This document shows, in pieces, positions 45,666-53,686 of a DNA stretch of 64,000 nucleotides. Position 1 is the first letter of the stretch. Each line of letters begins with the position of its first letter. Source of the DNA: Ignavibacteria bacterium UBA6906. Lineage in GTDB: Bacteria; Bacteroidota; Ignavibacteria; UBA10030; UBA6906. The notes beneath the pieces were generated by a model. It did not search any database. It worked only from the letters and a program-made list of their open reading frames with translations, and was not told the origin of the DNA. The stretch lies in contig DKBG01000042.1 of NCBI GenBank assembly GCA_002451155.1, positions 26,753 through 90,752 on the forward strand, in the 5' to 3' direction. A program made the translations under genes and the position numbers.

Positions 45666-46217
45666 TCAGGCCGGCTGTGCCACGGACGCCAGCTCTCCGC
45701 CACGCCGGAGTGCCTGCTCATTCAGCGGGAGGAGATGGTGATACCGCTCCGGCAACACTTTCCGGAGCGCCCGGGTTACGCTTTCCCCCGCCACGACGTG
45801 CGTGCGGTCAAGAATTGCCCCCAGGAGGATCATATTCATGATTTTCGTGTTCTTGAGTTTCACTGCCTCTTCGCTTGCCGGGACGGACAGGATCTGGATA
45901 TCCGCGCGCGTGGGGGGGGTGATGACATTCGTGGAATCGTATACCAGCAGCCCGCCCGGTTTGACGGCCCGCTCAAATTTCTCCACAGACGGCTGATTCA
46001 GCGCCACCACGATATCGAATGAGCTGATGATGGGCGAGCTAATTTTTCCGTCGGAAATAATCACAATGCAATTCGCCGTTCCCCCGCGCATCTCGGGACC
46101 GTACGACGGCATCCAGCTGATTTCCTTCCCTTCGATCATCCCTGCATAAGAGAGCGTCATGCCCATTGAAAGCACCCCCTGGCCTCCGAACCCGGCGAAC
46201 AACAGTTCATGCGTCAT
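45666..46217 (-). CDS. korC: 2-oxoglutarate:ferredoxin oxidoreductase, gamma subunit
   Basis: This is the 183-residue gamma subunit, start ATG 46217 with AAGGA upstream. The family signature FAGFGGQGVLSMG at the N-terminus, PSYGPEMRGGTANC and the domain order fit the POR/KOR gamma family. It is the last of a four-gene set in the order D-A-B-C, typical for KorDABC. Together they carry out the reversible conversion of 2-oxoglutarate, CoA and oxidised ferredoxin to succinyl-CoA, CO2 and reduced ferredoxin. A branched-chain or other 2-oxoacid substrate cannot be excluded from sequence, but the adjacent isocitrate dehydrogenase supports 2-oxoglutarate. Confidence 0.92.
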   Translation of the reverse strand: MTHELLFAGFGGQGVLSMGMTLSYAGMIEGKEISWMPSYGPEMRGGTANCIVIISDGKISSPIISSFDIVVALNQPSVEKFERAVKPGGLLVYDSTNVITPPTRADIQILSVPASEEAVKLKNTKIMNMILLGAILDRTHVVAGESVTRALRKVLPERYHHLLPLNEQALRRGGELASVAQPA

Positions 46218-46230
46218 GGTTTGATCCTTC

Positions 46231-47004
46231 CTATTTCGGCGCTTTAATATCCCCGGGAGGGTAGAGTGGAAACATGTTCTCCACCAGCCATGCATTGGAC
46301 TGGACAGGTGTCATCTTCCATCCGGACGGGCAGTTGGAGACCACCTCGATGAAGCAGGTTCCTTTTCGCTCCTTCTGGTACTGAAAAGATTTCGTGATCG
46401 CCTTTTTCAACTGACGAACGGCATTTGGTGTATGCACGGACTGACGAGTCACATAGTAAGTCCCCGGCAGCATGGCCACCATTTCAGTGATCTTCAGGGG
46501 GAAACCCGCCGTTTCGACCGTGCGACCTGCAGGTGATGTAGACGTTTTCATGCCGAGGAGCGTCGTTGGCGCCATTTGACCACCGGTCATCCCGTATATT
46601 GCGTTATTGACAAACACCATGAGGATGTTTTCGCCCCGGTTACATGTGTGAATGGTCTCCGCCGTCCCAATCGCCGCAAGGTCGCCGTCCCCCTGATAGG
46701 AGAAGACAAACCTGTCGGGGAGAACCCGTTTGATGCCCGTCGCAACGGCCGACGCCCGTCCGTGGGCAGCCTCCTGCATATCGACATCCATGTAATTGTA
46801 GGCAAACACTGAACATCCCACCGGCGCGACCCCGATCGTTTGCTCGCGGATTCCCGCTTCCTGAACAACCTCCATGATCACGCGGTGGACGACACTGTGC
46901 CCGCATCCCGGGCAGTAGTGAAAGCGCGTATCGGTCAGCGTGTCCGGTCTGGCATACACGCACTCCATCTGCTCAAGGGCGGCATCGACCACGTCTTGTC
47001 CCAT
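46231..47004 (-). CDS. korB: 2-oxoglutarate:ferredoxin oxidoreductase, beta (TPP) subunit
   Basis: This is the TPP-binding subunit, 257 residues. I start it at ATG 47004, which follows GGAG and lies two bases past the korA stop at 47006-47008; an in-frame ATG inside korA is less likely. The [4Fe-4S]-type cysteines appear in YCPGCGHS, and the TPP motif is GDGDLAAIGTAETIH followed by VNNAIYGMTGGQ. The length and absence of a ferredoxin domain are normal for this family, which carries its extra cluster in the separate delta subunit. It forms one complex with KorA, KorC and KorD. Confidence 0.93.
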   Translation of the reverse strand: MGQDVVDAALEQMECVYARPDTLTDTRFHYCPGCGHSVVHRVIMEVVQEAGIREQTIGVAPVGCSVFAYNYMDVDMQEAAHGRASAVATGIKRVLPDRFVFSYQGDGDLAAIGTAETIHTCNRGENILMVFVNNAIYGMTGGQMAPTTLLGMKTSTSPAGRTVETAGFPLKITEMVAMLPGTYYVTRQSVHTPNAVRQLKKAITKSFQYQKERKGTCFIEVVSNCPSGWKMTPVQSNAWLVENMFPLYPPGDIKAPK

Positions 47005-47005
47005 A

Positions 47006-48097
47006 TCAGTACGTCTCCGCTGGTTGTGCATGGGGGTGGGCAGCCGCGAGGGTCTTCAATTCACGCACGATCTCTTCAGGCGCCGGTATGACACCCCCCA
47101 TCCTTCCATAGAATGACACGGGGGCTTTTCCGTTCACGGCCAGCCGAACATCTTCCACCATTTGACCCGCGTTCATTTCCACTGTCAGCACTCCGGCAAC
47201 CTTCTTCGCGATGCTCCGGATCGGTCCGGAGGGAAAAGGATAGAGGGTGATAGGGCGAATGAGGCCAACCCGGATTCCTTCCGCGCGTGCGACCTCGACC
47301 GCTTTGTGCGCAATGCGCGCGACAAGCCCGTACGCAACGATAAGATATTCCGCGTCATCCGTGTGAATGGCCTCGTAGCGGACCTCTCGGGATTCGATCA
47401 CCCTGTATTTCTCCTGCAGCCTCAGATTGATCTGCTCCATCTTCTCGGGTTGAATATGCAGCGAGGTGATGATATTCGCCGGCCGCTCGGGGGGTTTTCC
47501 GACGGTCGCCCAGGGTTTCGGCGGAACATGATCCTCCACCCGGTATTCGGGAAATTCCACCTTCTCCATCATCTGACCGAGCGCTCCGTCAGCGAGAATC
47601 ATCACCGGGTTGCGGTACCGGTCGGCCAGATCAAAACCGTCATAGACGAATTCAGCCATTTCCTGTACACTCGAGGGGGCAAGCACAATCAAGTGGTAGT
47701 CACCGTGCCCGCCGCCCTTCGTAGCCTGGAAGTAATCTCCCTGGGCGGGCTGGATAGTCCCGAGGCCCGGCCCACCCCTGTTCACATTGACGACGAGGCA
47801 GGGAAGTTCCGCCGACGCGATGTACGAGAGCCCTTCCTGCATTAGGCTGATCCCCGGACTGGATGAAGACGTCATCACTCGCGCTCCCGCACCCGCCGCG
47901 CCGTAGATCATGTTGATAGCGGCGACTTCGCTTTCCGCCTGGAGCACGATCATCCCACGCCGTCGTCCTTCGTCTGTCAGGTATTCGAGAATCTCCGACT
48001 GGGGAGTGATGGGATATCCGAAGTATGCCCTGCAGCCCGCGCTGATAGCAGCCTCCGCCAGGGCTTCATTCCCTTTCATTAGCCTGAAGTCGTTCAC
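47006..48097 (-). CDS. korA: 2-oxoglutarate:ferredoxin oxidoreductase, alpha subunit
   Basis: This is a 363-residue alpha subunit with the family motif GYPITPQSEILEYL near residue 28 and SSSSPGISLMQEGLSYI, which line the TPP active site. The later GLGTIQPAQGDYFQATKGGGHG segment is also conserved. The start is GTG 48097, overlapping the korD stop as GTGA, so translation is coupled. An ATG six codons in is possible. Together with the beta subunit it forms the catalytic core; gene order and context suggest 2-oxoglutarate as substrate, joining isocitrate dehydrogenase in the TCA sequence. The reaction can run in either direction depending on ferredoxin. Confidence 0.93.
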   Translation of the reverse strand: MNDFRLMKGNEALAEAAISAGCRAYFGYPITPQSEILEYLTDEGRRRGMIVLQAESEVAAINMIYGAAGAGARVMTSSSSPGISLMQEGLSYIASAELPCLVVNVNRGGPGLGTIQPAQGDYFQATKGGGHGDYHLIVLAPSSVQEMAEFVYDGFDLADRYRNPVMILADGALGQMMEKVEFPEYRVEDHVPPKPWATVGKPPERPANIITSLHIQPEKMEQINLRLQEKYRVIESREVRYEAIHTDDAEYLIVAYGLVARIAHKAVEVARAEGIRVGLIRPITLYPFPSGPIRSIAKKVAGVLTVEMNAGQMVEDVRLAVNGKAPVSFYGRMGGVIPAPEEIVRELKTLAAAHPHAQPAETY

Positions 48098-48390
48098 GAG
48101 GGTTTCCCTTCCTCGTCTATTGTAACGGTGATGTTCTGCGTCACGCCTGAGATACGTGCGACTGGCACCCGCGTTTTCTTCTTCTCGCGGTAGACGGTAA
48201 TCACGGCATCAGGGCAGACAAGCGCGCAATTTGTGCAGCCGGTACAATTATCCTTGACCAGCACAACGTAATGGTATCCCTGCGCGTTGATTCTGGGAGA
48301 GAGTTCCAGGCTGTCCTGCGGACACGCCTCGATGCAGAGTTCACACCCCTTGCAGTTTTCGATATCAAATACCACTGTCCCTTTGGCCAT
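48094..48390 (-). CDS. korD: 2-oxoglutarate:ferredoxin oxidoreductase, delta (ferredoxin-like) subunit
   Basis: This 98-residue protein has two [4Fe-4S] motifs, CKGCELCIEACP and CTGCTNCALVCP, in the spacing normal for KOR/POR delta subunits. An acidic/basic C-terminal tail follows. AAGGAAGAG precedes the ATG. It overlaps the korA start. It is the first gene of korDABC and carries electrons from the TPP site to free ferredoxin. The gene lies 39 bp downstream of a methionine gamma-lyase-type gene on the same strand. Confidence 0.93.
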   Translation of the reverse strand: MAKGTVVFDIENCKGCELCIEACPQDSLELSPRINAQGYHYVVLVKDNCTGCTNCALVCPDAVITVYREKKKTRVPVARISGVTQNITVTIDEEGKPS

Positions 48391-48429
48391 CGGTCTCTTC
48401 CTTTTGTTACACTGCCAGCCGGTCCGATC

Positions 48430-49758
48430 TCACCTGACATATTCCAGCGACGCCCGAAGGTCTCCGGTAATGTCCTCCGGTTTTTCCAGACCGATCGAAA
48501 GACGCACGCCGCCGGGATCGAGACCTTTCGCGATCTGGTCTTCCGCAGGAATGGCTGAGTGTGTCATTGACCCGGGATGTTCGATAAGGGTCCGGATATT
48601 TCCGAGACTCACAGCAAGCGTGATACAGTAGGCGTGGCTGGCGACATGGTTGATGAATCGTTCGGCCCGGTTCAGGGAATCGCGAGGGGACTCGCCCTGA
48701 AACACGAAATAAATCATTCCGCCCGGTGCGAACTGTCCGTCATAGTCCCGCATCTGCCGTCTGGCAAGCTCGGCTTGTGGAAAGGATGGCAGTCCGGGAT
48801 AGAACACGCCGGAAACCTCCGGGCGTGAGGAAAGAAACTCGGCGACCTTCAGTGCTGTCCCCTGCATCTGGCGCATCCGTACCGCAAGCGTCGGTAGACC
48901 CTGAACGAGCACCGGCCATGCTGATTTCGCGGAGAGAATCCCGCCGAAATCCTTCCGATAGAGCATCAGCATGTCATAGCTCCATTTCGGTCCCACGACC
49001 ACACCTCCCACATCTGTGCCAAACCCTCCTATCCCTTTTGTGAGGGAATGGATGGTGAAGTCAATCCCGAGGGCAATCGGCCTCTGGCAAAACGGCGTCG
49101 CAAAGGTGCTGTCAACGACGGTAAACAGCCGCTCGTCGTTGCTCCTGGTGGCGTTGACACGACGTGCGATGGCGGCAACCGCAGCCAGATCGACGAGGCG
49201 CATGGTCGGATTGACGGGCGATTCCATATAGAGGACCCTGGTATCTTTGGTGATGGCCCGTTCGACCGCCGCAAGGTCGGTAAAATCGACAAACGTCGTT
49301 GTGATCCTCTGCCGCGGGTACCAGTTGGTGAGAAGGGAATAGGTGCATCCGTACAGCGTTTTGTGCGCAACGATCTCGCTTCCCGATCCAGTCAGAATGC
49401 CAAGGACTCCTGAGATTGCCGCCATCCCGCTGGCAAACGTCACCGCAATGTCGCCCTGATCAGCGTAGGCGAGGGTCTCTTCAAGCATGTCCTTATTCGG
49501 CTCACCGAGGCGATCATAAATATAGATCGGCGCCCTGGTTTTTATGGACATCCCTTCCGTATGGTGCGCGAACTCTGTGAATCCCTGCGCCCCTCGCTGT
49601 GCGCTGTCCAGCCGAAAAGTAGCCGATGCCGTCATGGGAGGAATCACATGATGGCTGTAGTCCCAGTGCGGATCCTGCATCTGTCCGTAGATCAGATGCG
49701 CTTCGGTTGAATGTTCGTCAGGCTGCAGATTCTGATTCACATCCTGATTCTGTTCCAC
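48430..49758 (-). CDS. Trans-sulfuration-family PLP enzyme (methionine gamma-lyase type)
   Basis: This is a 442-residue Cys/Met-metabolism enzyme. The PLP lysine lies in HSLTKGIGGFG, with the upstream aspartate in VVDSTFATP and substrate/phosphate-binding residues in YESPVNPT-like MESPVNPT and SGMAAIS. The segment SLGNIRTLIEHPGSMTHSAIP is typical of methionine gamma-lyase and cystathionine gamma-lyase. The start is GTG 49758 with GGAGG five bases away; an ATG two bases earlier is out of frame. Methionine gamma-lyase would release methanethiol, ammonia and 2-oxobutyrate, a 2-oxoacid. O-acetylhomoserine sulfhydrylase and cystathionine lyases remain possible. Confidence 0.85.
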   Translation of the reverse strand: MEQNQDVNQNLQPDEHSTEAHLIYGQMQDPHWDYSHHVIPPMTASATFRLDSAQRGAQGFTEFAHHTEGMSIKTRAPIYIYDRLGEPNKDMLEETLAYADQGDIAVTFASGMAAISGVLGILTGSGSEIVAHKTLYGCTYSLLTNWYPRQRITTTFVDFTDLAAVERAITKDTRVLYMESPVNPTMRLVDLAAVAAIARRVNATRSNDERLFTVVDSTFATPFCQRPIALGIDFTIHSLTKGIGGFGTDVGGVVVGPKWSYDMLMLYRKDFGGILSAKSAWPVLVQGLPTLAVRMRQMQGTALKVAEFLSSRPEVSGVFYPGLPSFPQAELARRQMRDYDGQFAPGGMIYFVFQGESPRDSLNRAERFINHVASHAYCITLAVSLGNIRTLIEHPGSMTHSAIPAEDQIAKGLDPGGVRLSIGLEKPEDITGDLRASLEYVR

Positions 49759-49779
49759 ATGAACCTCCTTGTCGGTCTA

Positions 49780-50853
49780 TCAGGCCGACGGATCATATTT
49801 CATGAGATCTTCAACAGCTCTGCGGGGGGTCCGCGGCCCTTCGGCGAACGAGTATCCGATTCGGAGAAGCAGCTGCGGCAATGCTGAGAGACCCAGCAGC
49901 GATCGAAGCTTCATCCGCAATTCCGAGACCTGGACGGGCATATTGAAGTAACTCGTATGCACCCCTTCCAGCGTCAGGGTCAGGAGAGCCCGCTCGAGAA
50001 GTTCGCCGCAATCGAGCAGGTACGGAGGAGAATCCTCAGCCGCAATCGCAACGAGACCGGGGGCGGCGAGACAGAGATTCCTGTCTTCAGCGGCACGTTT
50101 TCTTCCAAGATCGAGCACCCTCGTGGCCCACGGAGCGAGCACAGACGCGAGCCCTGCAGCTCCGAGTGCCTCCCCCGTGATCCCGTCCGGGCTTTCTGTC
50201 CAGTCCGGCCGGATCCACCGGGAGACATCCCGACGATATTCCGCGTCGGACTGCAGAACCCGGTCCGCGGCAGCCACGAGATCGGCGACCTTTTCATTCA
50301 GGGCACCGTCGACCGAAAGATGCAGGGTCGCCCTGTGCCCTTCTGCTGTCGCCTCGAGTCGTCGACCGACCGCGCCGGGGATACGAGAAATGAGGAACGG
50401 AGCGCGGGTTGTTCGTCTCCTAGGGATAGCGGCAAAGAGCCGAGCAAGTTCCGCCTCAGATTCGGAGGCTCCGGAGGCACCAAGGAAGGCAATCGCTGCA
50501 AGTGGCCTGTCGCTTCCGCCACTGTGATCGTAGTGAACCCGGCAGGGCAGGTTGTAATGGGCTGCCGCCACGCGCAGGTTCATAATTGCCGCCCCGACAC
50601 TCATGAGCAGCTCGCGGTTTCCCGGATCCGCGACGGGAAGGCGTCGGCTGTAATCTGCGTACACCTCGATCCCGTGTTCGGAGAGCCTGAATTGCCAGGG
50701 CTGCGTGTTGTGCGTGGACGGCGCCAAAGCGGCAAACTGGAGCAGGAACAGGGCCTGCTCCCGAACAGTCCCCTCGGACGGAAACCCCTGCACGTCGAGT
50801 TCATACGGCGACACGCGGGGATCATACTGTGTATGGAGCATTTCCGCCAGCAT
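49780..50853 (-). CDS. Acg-type nitroreductase
   Basis: This is a 357-residue flavin-dependent nitroreductase-fold protein. FAALAPSTHNTQPWQF near residue 42 is the signature of the Acg/Rv2032 branch, where two nitroreductase domains are fused in one chain; the second domain has VHTSYFNMPVQ and a C-terminal LRIGYSFAEGPRTPRR. In this branch one FMN site is often lost and the reaction is unknown. I start at ATG 50853, two bases after the stop of the ferredoxin gene; a second Met four codons in is possible. The tight packing with a ferredoxin suggests that the ferredoxin could be its electron donor. Confidence 0.8.
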   Translation of the reverse strand: MLAEMLHTQYDPRVSPYELDVQGFPSEGTVREQALFLLQFAALAPSTHNTQPWQFRLSEHGIEVYADYSRRLPVADPGNRELLMSVGAAIMNLRVAAAHYNLPCRVHYDHSGGSDRPLAAIAFLGASGASESEAELARLFAAIPRRRTTRAPFLISRIPGAVGRRLEATAEGHRATLHLSVDGALNEKVADLVAAADRVLQSDAEYRRDVSRWIRPDWTESPDGITGEALGAAGLASVLAPWATRVLDLGRKRAAEDRNLCLAAPGLVAIAAEDSPPYLLDCGELLERALLTLTLEGVHTSYFNMPVQVSELRMKLRSLLGLSALPQLLLRIGYSFAEGPRTPRRAVEDLMKYDPSA

Positions 50854-50855
50854 TG

Positions 50856-51113
50856 TCACTTCATCGCAACCGTCGCGGGGGAATCGAGCGTGCGGATCGC
50901 ATCCACCGGACAATCCTCAAGCGCTTCCCGGACGAACTCCTCCTCGACGGGTGTCCCGGGCTGTTTGCTGACATAATAGGTATTGCTTGCCTTTTCGTAG
51001 TCAAAATTCTCGGGCGCTACCGAGGCACAGTACGCGCATCCGTCGCAGTCTTCGGTGGTGAAGAATCTGCCGGGGACGTTGTTGGGCAACCGTTTCAGTA
51101 CCGCAGGTTCCAT
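50856..51113 (-). CDS. Single-cluster ferredoxin
   Basis: This 85-residue ferredoxin has CDGCAYCASVAPENF (three cysteines with C-x2-C-x2-C spacing) and a later DCPVDAI cysteine, the arrangement of one-cluster ferredoxins. The usual extra cysteine of the first motif is absent, as expected for a single cluster. The start ATG overlaps the ccmF stop (TGATG), so the gene is read with ccmF; the downstream nitroreductase starts two bases after its stop. A role as electron donor to the nitroreductase is inferred from this packing. A [3Fe-4S] form cannot be excluded from sequence alone. Confidence 0.85.
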   Translation of the reverse strand: MEPAVLKRLPNNVPGRFFTTEDCDGCAYCASVAPENFDYEKASNTYYVSKQPGTPVEEEFVREALEDCPVDAIRTLDSPATVAMK

Positions 51114-53338
51114 CAGGACTCCTTTGATCGTTTGAATATTGAAAGGACAAATCCGGCGATCATCAGCACCGTACCGGCCCAGACGAGATTCATGTACGGC
51201 TTCACACTGGCATCGACAATCAGCAGATCAGCCGGAGGGGTGGTCCCCCCACCCTCTCGGAATCTGAGGGTTATCCGGGATGGCGACTCATCAGTGCCGA
51301 CAGAGACGGTCACAAGCTCGACTGTCCCGCCCAGGACCTTCGAGGGTACCGCCCGCGGATCGGGATCGCCGCCGGTGCGGTAGAAGGTCACCGGCGTGAT
51401 TTTCTCCTCCGCCTTTCCCGCCCGGATTGTCAGTGCTGCTCCCACTGCCATTCCCTCGCCGGCAAACTGTGAAGCATGCCCTCCCATATCGAACCCGTCG
51501 AAGGTTACGCGGGCCTGAAGGAGGTCTCTACTCTCACCCTTCTGAAGCGTCAGCATCGTGGCTTCGCCGGAGCTCCCGCGATCCTGTTCAAGGCCGAGCG
51601 GCGAGAGATAGATATCTTTTGTGGCAAACGTCTCAATGTCGGGATTCTTCATGATCCCCTGCGCTCCGGCCTCGAACATCACAGGTGAGAGCACGAAGGA
51701 TCTCTCCTTGTCTTCGAAACGAACGTCAAAGGCGTATTTTCCGTCAGGCAGCTGCCTCGAGCCGACATAGGTCAGCGAGTATCCCAGCGCAACTTCGGGA
51801 GTACCTCGTGAGAGTGCGAGTTGCCGCGTTTCGGTGAACTTCCCGGTGCTGATGACACCGAGCAGAAAGACCCCGATCCCGATATGGGCGATCTTCCCGC
51901 CCAGAAATCTCCAGTCACCTTTCGCAACCCGAACGGCGATGTCCAGATTCGCCGCAATCGCAAACACGGAGGCCAGAACAAAGAGCAGCACTACCGGCTC
52001 TCTCACTCCAAAGAAAAAGAGCACCGCACACACGAGAAGAGCGAGGATCGCCATTTTCCAGGAACGTCGGGCGGTCTCACGTGGATCCTGGACTTCCCAC
52101 TGCGTATAGAGACTCAACCCGATCAACAGCCCGAGCGCGATTGCGACCGGAATGTGCGTGGTATCATAGAAGCTGGTTTCGGCGCGGAGGGAAGAAAAAA
52201 TTGGCAGACTGGTCCCAAAGAGCACGACAGCCGCGCTGAGCACGAGCAGAAGCGTTCCACCCCCAAGCGCGAATTCTCGGGTAAGGACCCCGGATCCTTC
52301 TCCCGTGGCGCGCATCGCGGACCAGTGCTTGAGAAAGAAGCCCGTTCCGAGCGCCGTCACTCCGAAGAGGAAGAACAACAGTACCCAGTACACGACGGAT
52401 CCCGGGTCGGTGAATGAATGAACCGAGGCGTCCCCGAGGACGCCGCTCCGTGTCAGGAACGTGCTGTAGATGACCAGAACGAACGAGATGAGGGCGAGGG
52501 CAAAATTCGTGCGAACGAACTTTCCGGTCCGTAGTTGCGCCAGGAGCGTATGGAGCAGTGCCATTCCCGTCAGCCACGGGACAAGAGAGGAATTCTCGAC
52601 CGGATCCCACCCCCAGTACCCCCCCCACCCAAGCACTCCGTATGCCCAGTATGCTCCAAGCATGATGCCGAGTCCGAGCGCCGTCACGGCGAACAGGACC
52701 CAGGGCAGAGCGTGCGATGTGAGGATGTCGTACTCTCTCTTCCAGAGTCCGCCGATTGCAACTGCGAAAGGAGCCGCCATCGCCGCAAAGCCGACGAACA
52801 GGACGGGAGGATGAATCACCATCCAGAAATTCTGCAGGAGCGGATTCAGGCCGCGACCGTCAGCGGGTACCCGCCCCGCCTCCAGCTGAGGATACACGCT
52901 CCAGACAGAGTTGAACGGGGATTTGACGAGGATGAGGAGAAGGAGAACTGCCTGAATCCCCATGAACACCGCCATCACATGCGGACCGATCTGTCGTCTG
53001 CTGGAATACCGCCCGAGTATCAGAGCGATGACAGCCCCACAGAGTGCCCAGAAGAGGAAGCTGCCTTCCTGGCCGGCGTAAAACGTTGATACCAGATAGG
53101 CAAGTGGCAGTGACCGGTCACTGTACCCGAACACGTAGCCAATGGAAAAATCGTGGAGGAGAATTAGAGCAAGAAGAAGTGAGGACGCAAGGACAACGAA
53201 GAACAGATGGGCGCGGGCCAGAAACCAGGGCAGTGTGGGGGCACTCCCACCCCGCGATCCTGCACGCACGAAGCTCAACGCCGCGCCGACCGCAGCCAGA
53301 AGCGCGAGTAGTACCAGGGCATTTCCAAGAACAGTCAT
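51113..53338 (-). CDS. ccmF: Cytochrome c maturation heme lyase, CcmF/NrfE type
   Basis: This is a 741-residue membrane protein with about 15 hydrophobic segments. The periplasmic tryptophan-rich heme-handling motif WGGYWGWDPVENSS is clear near residue 240, with conserved HPP (VIHPPVLF) and other histidines nearby. It is somewhat longer than E. coli CcmF (about 647) because of a C-terminal periplasmic domain and a last membrane helix. It attaches heme to CxxCH motifs, which suits the 45 heme motifs encoded upstream. No ccmE or ccmH is in the window. Its stop overlaps the ferredoxin start. The nearest upstream gene is separated by 348 bp and a terminator, so this probably starts its own operon. 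Confidence 0.92.
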   Translation of the reverse strand: MTVLGNALVLLALLAAVGAALSFVRAGSRGGSAPTLPWFLARAHLFFVVLASSLLLALILLHDFSIGYVFGYSDRSLPLAYLVSTFYAGQEGSFLFWALCGAVIALILGRYSSRRQIGPHVMAVFMGIQAVLLLLILVKSPFNSVWSVYPQLEAGRVPADGRGLNPLLQNFWMVIHPPVLFVGFAAMAAPFAVAIGGLWKREYDILTSHALPWVLFAVTALGLGIMLGAYWAYGVLGWGGYWGWDPVENSSLVPWLTGMALLHTLLAQLRTGKFVRTNFALALISFVLVIYSTFLTRSGVLGDASVHSFTDPGSVVYWVLLFFLFGVTALGTGFFLKHWSAMRATGEGSGVLTREFALGGGTLLLVLSAAVVLFGTSLPIFSSLRAETSFYDTTHIPVAIALGLLIGLSLYTQWEVQDPRETARRSWKMAILALLVCAVLFFFGVREPVVLLFVLASVFAIAANLDIAVRVAKGDWRFLGGKIAHIGIGVFLLGVISTGKFTETRQLALSRGTPEVALGYSLTYVGSRQLPDGKYAFDVRFEDKERSFVLSPVMFEAGAQGIMKNPDIETFATKDIYLSPLGLEQDRGSSGEATMLTLQKGESRDLLQARVTFDGFDMGGHASQFAGEGMAVGAALTIRAGKAEEKITPVTFYRTGGDPDPRAVPSKVLGGTVELVTVSVGTDESPSRITLRFREGGGTTPPADLLIVDASVKPYMNLVWAGTVLMIAGFVLSIFKRSKES

Positions 53339-53686
53339 GAAATCTCCGCTTTTTCAAACACATTCTACAGGGTTCAACATGCGTGCCATCCTCAGGGGAC
53401 GAAATGTCGCTCAGGGAAGCGAAATTCGCCCTGAAATAGCGCACCCCCCCTTTCTTCTTCCGACCCCTGAGAAAGGGTTTGCAGGAGTGAAAAATGGCCA
53501 CAGGAGAGCGAGGGACCTTGATCGGGAGAGATCTTCGGGATGGGATTGTTGACCACCTCCTCGTTCTTCACACCCCCGTAGCCGAGAGACCCGCAGTGAA
53601 TGAGTCCATTTGTGCACGGCACAAAAAAGCCCCGCACAGATCTCGCCATGCGGGGCTTTCCAGAGAGAAGCGGCTGGACGATCGCC
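53339..53686. other. 348-bp intergenic region with terminator
   Basis: This gap lies between the end of the cytochrome cluster and the start of ccmF, both on the minus strand. The right part holds a strong intrinsic terminator (53623-53659). The left part must hold the ccmF promoter; I see no convincing consensus, only a CGGAG ribosome binding site close to the ccmF ATG. The open frames here have no protein-like content. Confidence 0.6.
53623..53659 (-). terminator. Rho-independent terminator of the multiheme cytochrome operon
   Basis: A perfect 11-bp inverted repeat, AAAGCCCCGCA (53626-53636) and TGCGGGGCTTT (53649-53659), with a 12-base loop, is followed on the minus strand by a T-run (plus-strand A-run 53623-53628). 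It begins 28 bp downstream of the last gene of the cytochrome operon (stop 53687). Confidence 0.85.
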
